DNA from: Costus lasius
Lineage: Eukaryota; Streptophyta; Magnoliopsida; Zingiberales; Costaceae
Assembly: GCA_027563935.2 (NCBI GenBank)
Contig: CM050451.1
Coordinates: 98,421,565 to 98,485,564, forward strand
Direction: 5' to 3'
Length of the DNA: 64,000 bases
The notes beneath the pieces were generated by a model. It was not told the DNA's origin and did not search any database. It saw nothing but the letters and a program-made list of their open reading frames with translations. The position numbers were made by a program, and so were the translations under genes. This document shows, piece by piece, positions 58,646-64,000 of this stretch. How positions within the stretch are numbered: the stretch's first letter is position 1; each line of letters starts with the position of its first letter.

Positions 58646-59105
58646 GAGGGTCTGCTACTTGCACCATGCGTTCCTCTCTTTTTTATGAATTTATGTTTAG
58701 TAGATAACATGAAGTAGCACATTCATCCGCTTCTCATGTGAATTCTCCTTTTTATGGATTTTCATAGTAAATATGGATATGCTACTAGTGTCACCCTTCT
58801 CATGTGAATTCTCCTCGTTATGAATATTTTTATAGGAAATTAGGATGTGCTACTTGTATCTATATCATGTGAATTCTCCTCATTATGAATATTTCTATAG
58901 GAAATATGGATGTACTAGTTGCATCCACATGCTCTCAGTGAATTCGTCTTCTTGTGATTTTTTTACTTTAGGAAATATAGATGAACTACTTACATCCACA
59001 CAATTTTCATATGAATTCCCCTTGTTTATGTAACATGGACGCGCTAATTGCATCCATGTGTGAAATTTTTTAAAGAAGCATGAAAGTGTTAACTGCATAA
59101 AAGAC
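58646..59105. repeat. Tandem array, about 65-bp units
   Basis: At least five diverged units carry CATGTGAATTCTCC, then TTATGAATATTT-TATAGGAAATATGGAT, then GCTACTTGCATCC. Unit starts fall near 58733, 58798, 58864, 58932 and 59006. The last unit (58980-59105) is the one also found at 7085-7235. Confidence 0.8.
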
Positions 59106-59602
59106 CCAAACCCAGCCAATTAGGGCTTGGATTTGTTTATTTATAGATTACGGTGCTTCTAACTTCTAAAAATAGGTATGGTCGTGATCTCTACCTTAAT
59201 TTTAGTGGTGTTGATAAAGTCGTGACCTGCCATGAGTTTCATGGCCTTGACTGTGATCTTTACTAGCTTTAAATTATTGTGTCATAAAGGAAGTGACTGT
59301 ATTCATGACCTTTTTAGTATGATTACCATTATAGGTATGGTTGTGATCTTTTTGAAAGCTCTGCTTTACTTGAAATTTGAGGCTCGACTTCGTCTCATCA
59401 CATAGAGTTGTGTCATGACTTCAATTTCTTAAAATATATCAATTTTGGGCTCTTTTTATCTAAATTGTACAAACACAAGGAAAACTGTAAATTTTGAACA
59501 AATAAAGATATTTAAGATAAAAATAATAAAAAATTGATAATTTATTATTTAAATTAAAAGATAATAAGCACTAAATAGCTTATATAAATATAAGTCTTAT
59601 CA
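59106..59602 (-). repeat. Athila-like LTR fragment
   Basis: The minus-strand start would be TGATAAGACTTATATTT at 59602. It contains repeated GTCGTGATC / GATCACGACC-like and CATGGCC words (59175-59400) and an AAGGAAAACTGTAAATTTTG phrase in the position where other LTRs here have AAGTGAAGATT. No partner LTR, duplication or internal region was found. Confidence 0.45.
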
Positions 59603-59699
59603 CCCATCATAACTGAGAAGGCTCATGAAGAAGTATGAATATTTGAAGCCTCAAATTTGAAAGTAAACTCTATTGATTTGGAAAATTATGGAATTCTTG

Positions 59700-60465
59700 T
59701 TCAAGGAGCATAATGTTGCCAATTCTTGTAATGAAAATTACAGCCGTAATTTACGCTATGAACAGTGCTAGTGAAGATCCTTTTGTTGATTTCTCCTCTG
59801 ATCAATCTCCTTTTGCTCTGAAACTTCGAGGGTATATTCTCCTCCCCCAGGCGAAACTTCCCCTCAAGTATCACGACCGGAGATGCATTGTAAACTTCGC
59901 GGTAGTGAAAACTAGGGCGATGGCAAGAATCACGATTTCTCTCTGAATCGTGGATCAAAATTGGGGCTTTTGTGTGATAATGCACTCCTCCGTCTGACGA
60001 GTCTTTCTCTTTCACTTTTTGTACAAAAAGAGACCCAAAATACGGCCTGTGAAATCCATTACGGCAGGGCCGTGATTTCTTCAAAACTTTCTATACAAAC
60101 AGAGACCCAAAATAGGCAGTGCTCAGAAATTACGGCAATACTGTGGTTTATTCTGTAGGTGCAGTGAAACCACGGTATCGTAATTTGGATTACGGTCATA
60201 CCGTATTTTGGTCTAAAGCTCTGATCCTCGTGAAATTTGACATGCAATTTTCTCTTGATAGTGGGAATTCATCTATGCTTCTGAATTTGCTTGAAAACAT
60301 CTCAAAATAGTGCCTTTTTACCTGAAAATAATCAAAAATCGGAAAAAGTGTAGATTCTGCAATATTTGATAAATAAGGCATAAAAATAAGCAAAACAGTA
60401 TGAATATGACACAAAAAGAGCTATGAAATGGCACAAAATATACTATAAATTTTGGTGTCATCAAA
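59700..60465 (-). repeat. Partial 3' LTR of Athila-type element
   Basis: Starts on the minus strand with TGATGACACCAAAATTTATAG at about 60465 and matches the first half of the LTR at 41333-43308, including CGACCGGAGAT and dyads TTACGGCAGGGCCGTGA and TTACGGTCATACCGTA. Similarity fades left of about 59700, so the LTR is truncated. Confidence 0.7.
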
Positions 60466-62347
60466 TACATAAGGCTCAAACTTTGCTTGTCCTCAAGCAA
60501 AATCAAAAATTAATCAAAGGAAAAAAACTTTCTTATGAAGAATAAATTTCTAAAATACAATCACCAATGAAAAATTTCACCAATTGTTTCATAAAATTTT
60601 AAACAGACATATCATCCTCTGAATTCAATTCTCAAGATCTACAACTTAATCAAATAAAACTTTGCAACTTGTATAATAAATAGAGTTTCAATCTCAAGAT
60701 TTCATTCAGTTTTCAGTTCAAAACTATCATACTTTTGTTTACAGGAGTAGGATTGCCAAGATCTTTTTCCACTCAAAAAATTTTTTTAGTTCCTCCCTTT
60801 TATGCATCGTTCACATTCTCTAATTCGATTACCACCTTTTTTCTGGTGACGAAATTAGAGTACATTGATCACATAATCAATGTAATAGAACTCATATCTC
60901 TTAAGTAGGAAGAATCTTACACAAGATAGCGGAGTTAATGTAAAAAGATTACTCTCCAAGGTGTGTTCTTTTTCTTTTGGACTTCAACTCTTATCTTAGG
61001 TACCACCACAAATCAACATGGTGCCAAGACGAGGAGTCAATCTCTTGAAAAAAAAAATTTCTCTCAATTTTTTTATTTTGACTTCAACCCATGTCTTTGG
61101 TACCACTTCTAATTTTGCGCAGTGCCAACTTAGGGAGTCATCACTCTCATTATTTGGATCAAGGAATCTTTCTTCTCAACAAATAGTAAATATTATAAAC
61201 ATCAACTAAATTAATCAATCAATATCAATTCAAATATCATACTCATATACTGATTTTATCTAAAGATGTAGCTTCACTTTTCAAACCAAATTCATCAAAT
61301 AATATGTCCACCCAAAATTTAATTTATCAATCAATGAAAAACTCCATCAGGCAGATATATATTAGAGAAATAAATTTAACATAAAAGGTCAGTCCTAATC
61401 ACAAGCATAAACACATTCATCAACAAGAAAATCATTTCATCAACAAAAATTTCTCCAAAAATAAACTAGGCCACAAAATAAGAATAGCATATACTCATTT
61501 AGAATAAAAGTCATACAAGTCATCATGCATTAGTGTGCACCTCCACAAGGTGCTCAATATCAAAATATCATCAATCATTATACAACCAGATCGAAGTCAG
61601 TATCAATAAAGTAAAATCAAGGCAGGGTAGCGGTGGCGGACACAAAAAGCTTGGAAGAATCATCCTTCCCTATAAAACATGAGACATCAAAAAGATAAAG
61701 AAAATGAAATATAAAGAAGTAAGGAAAGAGATTCTCTCAAAACTTTACTCATCAGCATCGGATCCAATCTCTTTTGTGTCCTCGAGGGTAGATTAGTTGG
61801 AGCAGGAATAGGTGAAAACACAGATGAGAAATTCTAAAAACGTATGTGGAATCGCATACACGAAGGAAATTACGGCCGTACATCAAAATAGTATAGTAGT
61901 GCTGAATTTTTTTTTTCTTTTTTTGAAAATTGGCCAAAAATACGAAACCGTAAAAATTATTATGGTAGTGCCATATTTTTCGCAAATATCTTCAGAACTC
62001 TCGGGTAGGAAAACTGCTCAAATTACGGTACCGTGAAAATGGTTACGGCACCGCCGTAAAAGCGATAAAACTCTCGGGAAGATTTTGAAGCAAAAATATG
62101 GCACGTGAAAATGATTACGGCAGTGCCGTAATGGCGTCAAAACTTTCTGGTCGAAAACATACCCAAAATACGACACCATAATTTGCATTACGGTGGTGCC
62201 ATAATTTGCACCAAAATCGATTTTACCTACAAAAAGAAAAGAAAATTTAGTTCTAAGGTAAAAATAAAAGTAAAAATAAAGTAAAAGGGAATGAACTAAA
62301 GTAAGAGTGTTTGGGTTGCCTCCCAAGAAGCGCTAATTTAAAGGTCA
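60466..62347 (-). other. Long 3' non-coding region of Athila-type element
   Basis: The minus-strand sequence GATTTTGCTTGAGGACAAGC just before the LTR (plus 60480-60510) is the pre-LTR signature. The post-pol motif GGTCAAGCTAATGACCTTTA then GCGCTTCTTGGGAGGC lies at plus 62317-62358, right after the pol stop. Between about 61860 and 62220 there is a second palindrome array (dyads near 61961, 62041, 62113 and 62188). No env-like frame was found. Confidence 0.65.
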
Positions 62348-64000
62348 TTAGCTTGACCGTTCTGCACTCGGATTTGATCGTGGTTCATCAAGATGAAAAT
62401 TTTCTCTTTCTTCAATCAGTTTTTCTTGATAATAATGCTTTAATCTCTGACCGTTAACCTTAAACTCTCCTGTTTCATCACTCCATATGTTCACAGCTCC
62501 GTAGGGGTAAGTTCTCTTTACCTGAAAAGGCTCAGACCATCGAGACCTAAGTTTACCGGGAAAAAGTCTCAATCTAGAATTGAATAAAAGAACAAAGTCA
62601 CCTGGTTGGAATTCCCTTCTGAAAATATGTCGATCATGCCATCTTTTAGTCCTCTCCTTTTAAATTCTTGTATTTTCGTAAGTAGAGAGTCTAATTTCAT
62701 CTAGCTCGTTCAATTGCAACCTCCGTTTTTCACCCTCGTTCTTTAAGTCAAAGTTTAGTGCTTTGATTGCCCAGAATGCCTTATGCTCTAGTTCTACAGG
62801 TAGATGATAGGATTTACTATAAACCAATTGAAAAGGAGACATACCTATTGGTGTTTTGAAAGCAGTCCGGTAGGCCCACAGCGCATCAAGTTTGGATGCC
62901 CAATCTTTTCTCATGCGTGACACTGTCTTTTTCAGAATTCCCTTAATTTCTCTGTTTGATATTTCAACTTGTCTACTTGTTTGGGAGTGATAAGGTGTTG
63001 CAACTCTATGATTTACTCAATACTTTCTAAGCAAGGCTGAGAATTTATGTTCTATAAAATGTGAGCCTCCATCACTAATCACTACTCGTGGTGTCCCAAA
63101 TCGTGGAAATATGATCTTTTTGAACAGTTTAATAACAACTTTAGAATCATTAGTAGGAGAAGCAAGAGCCTCAACCCATTTTGAAACATAATCAACTGCC
63201 ACAAGTATATATTTATTACCTCCAGAAGATGGAAAAGGTCCATGAAGTCAATCCCCCAAACATCAAATATCTCAACCTCAAGAATATTGGACAATCGCAT
63301 CTCATGTCTTCTGTTAATATTACTTGTCTTTTGACATCTATCATAAGATAAAATTAAGTTTCTAGCATCTTTAAAAATTGAAGGCCAATAAAATCCTGAT
63401 TGCAACACTTTGAAAGCAGTTTTCTCAGTACTGGCATGCCCACCATCAGAGGATCCATGACATTGAAATAATATATCTGTGATTTTCTCTTAAGGTATAC
63501 ATGTTCTAAAAATGCCATCTGCACATCTTCTAAAAACATAAGGCTCATCCCAAAAATAGTGCCTTACCTTAGCCAAGAATCTCTTCTTTTTTTGATAACT
63601 TAAATCAGGAGGAAGAACATTAGCTACTAGGTAATTTACTATGTCAGCATACCATGGGGCTCTGATTTGTTCAATGGCCAAGAGTTGTTCTTCAGGAAAG
63701 GAATCATTGATTATATCATTCTTTTCAGTATCTACCATTATCCTTGAAAGATGATCTGCAACAAAGTTTTTTAATCCCTTTTTATCTTTAATTTCTAAAT
63801 CAAACTCTTGCAATAGTAAAATCCATCTAAGCAAGCGTGGTTTACTATCCTTCTTCTGCATTAAGTACCTTACTACTGAATGATCAGTGTACACTACCAC
63901 TTTAGAGTCAATCAAGTATGATCTAAATTTATCAAAGGCAAACACTATGGCTAAAAGCTCCTTCTTAGTGGTGGTGTAATTCCTCTGTGTCTCATCCAAA
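62348..64000 (-). pseudogene. Athila-type gypsy pol: RNase H and integrase, broken, partial
   Basis: The minus-strand frame entering from the window edge encodes gypsy RNase H ([61 protein letters not shown]). A TAA at 63490-63492 interrupts it. The same phase then gives the integrase zinc region (HGSSDGGHAS, CQKTSN) and GIDFM. A one-base shift near 63240 moves it to the phase of [12 protein letters not shown] and [15 protein letters not shown]. Further stops occur at 63017-63019 and 62660-62662. The C-terminal part reads [19 protein letters not shown], then [21 protein letters not shown], ending at 62348. RNase H and integrase wording is typical of Athila/Tat. The RT and gag would lie beyond the window. 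Confidence 0.92.

Noticed and set aside
60466..62347. Env-like gene expected in some Athila elements
   Set aside because: No open frame with signal or membrane segments was found between integrase and the 3' LTR.

Overview
This is a stretch of nuclear DNA from a flowering plant. The signs are plant Ty1/copia and Athila/Tat-type Ty3/gypsy retrotransposons, Tourist-like and hAT-type non-autonomous DNA transposons, GT-AG introns, and a captured piece of ABIL, a plant WAVE-complex gene. Species cannot be read from the sequence. No complete, ordinary host gene is visible. The window is AT-rich intergenic DNA built by repeated insertion of mobile elements into one another.

Layout. 1-14.9 kb: old AT-rich DNA with a gypsy reverse-transcriptase fossil (2.7-3.2 kb), a short non-autonomous LTR element with a perfect target duplication (3504-5707), an unidentified two-exon coding segment on the minus strand (6.1-6.9 kb), a (TA)n tract, tandem duplications and a Tourist-like MITE (13882-14458). 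14.9-22.8 kb: a hAT-type element that captured two exons of an ABI-1-like (ABIL) gene (14962-16913) inside an AT-rich minisatellite-like array, a second hAT-type MITE (19136-19518), and GC/purine-rich low-complexity DNA. 22.8-33.6 kb: an Athila-like LTR remnant split by a recently inserted copia element of 8969 bp (23332-32300) with 1.7-kb LTRs and target duplication TATAC. Its single gag-pol frame has two stop codons and a changed integrase active-site residue.

33.8-44.5 kb: a minisatellite array split by a solo LTR (34003-35369, duplication CCTTT); a decayed Ale/Retrofit-type copia element on the minus strand (35.66-39.2 kb); then a copia LTR on the minus strand cut by two further solo LTRs (39454-40906, duplication CTAGC; 41333-43308). 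44.5-52.3 kb: a gag-only gypsy element on the minus strand (5' LTR 50775-52256, 3' LTR truncated at about 44502), with a smaller internally deleted gypsy element inserted in it (47196-49131, duplication GTGAA). 52.3-59.6 kb: another Athila-like LTR, a hAT-like segment with GC-rich cargo, a second minisatellite array with 235-bp higher-order repeats, and a 65-bp tandem array. 59.7-64.0 kb: the 3' half of an Athila-type gypsy element on the minus strand (RNase H, integrase, long 3' region, partial 3' LTR), running off the window.

The most interesting points are the ABIL capture, a roughly 72-bp-period array of hyphenated palindromes (core ACGG-N-CCGT) in the gypsy LTRs and 3' regions, a sequence cassette shared by the 3' halves of otherwise unrelated LTR families, and the derivation of the gag-only element by loss of pol. 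All calls come from reading the sequence; no database search or alignment was run.
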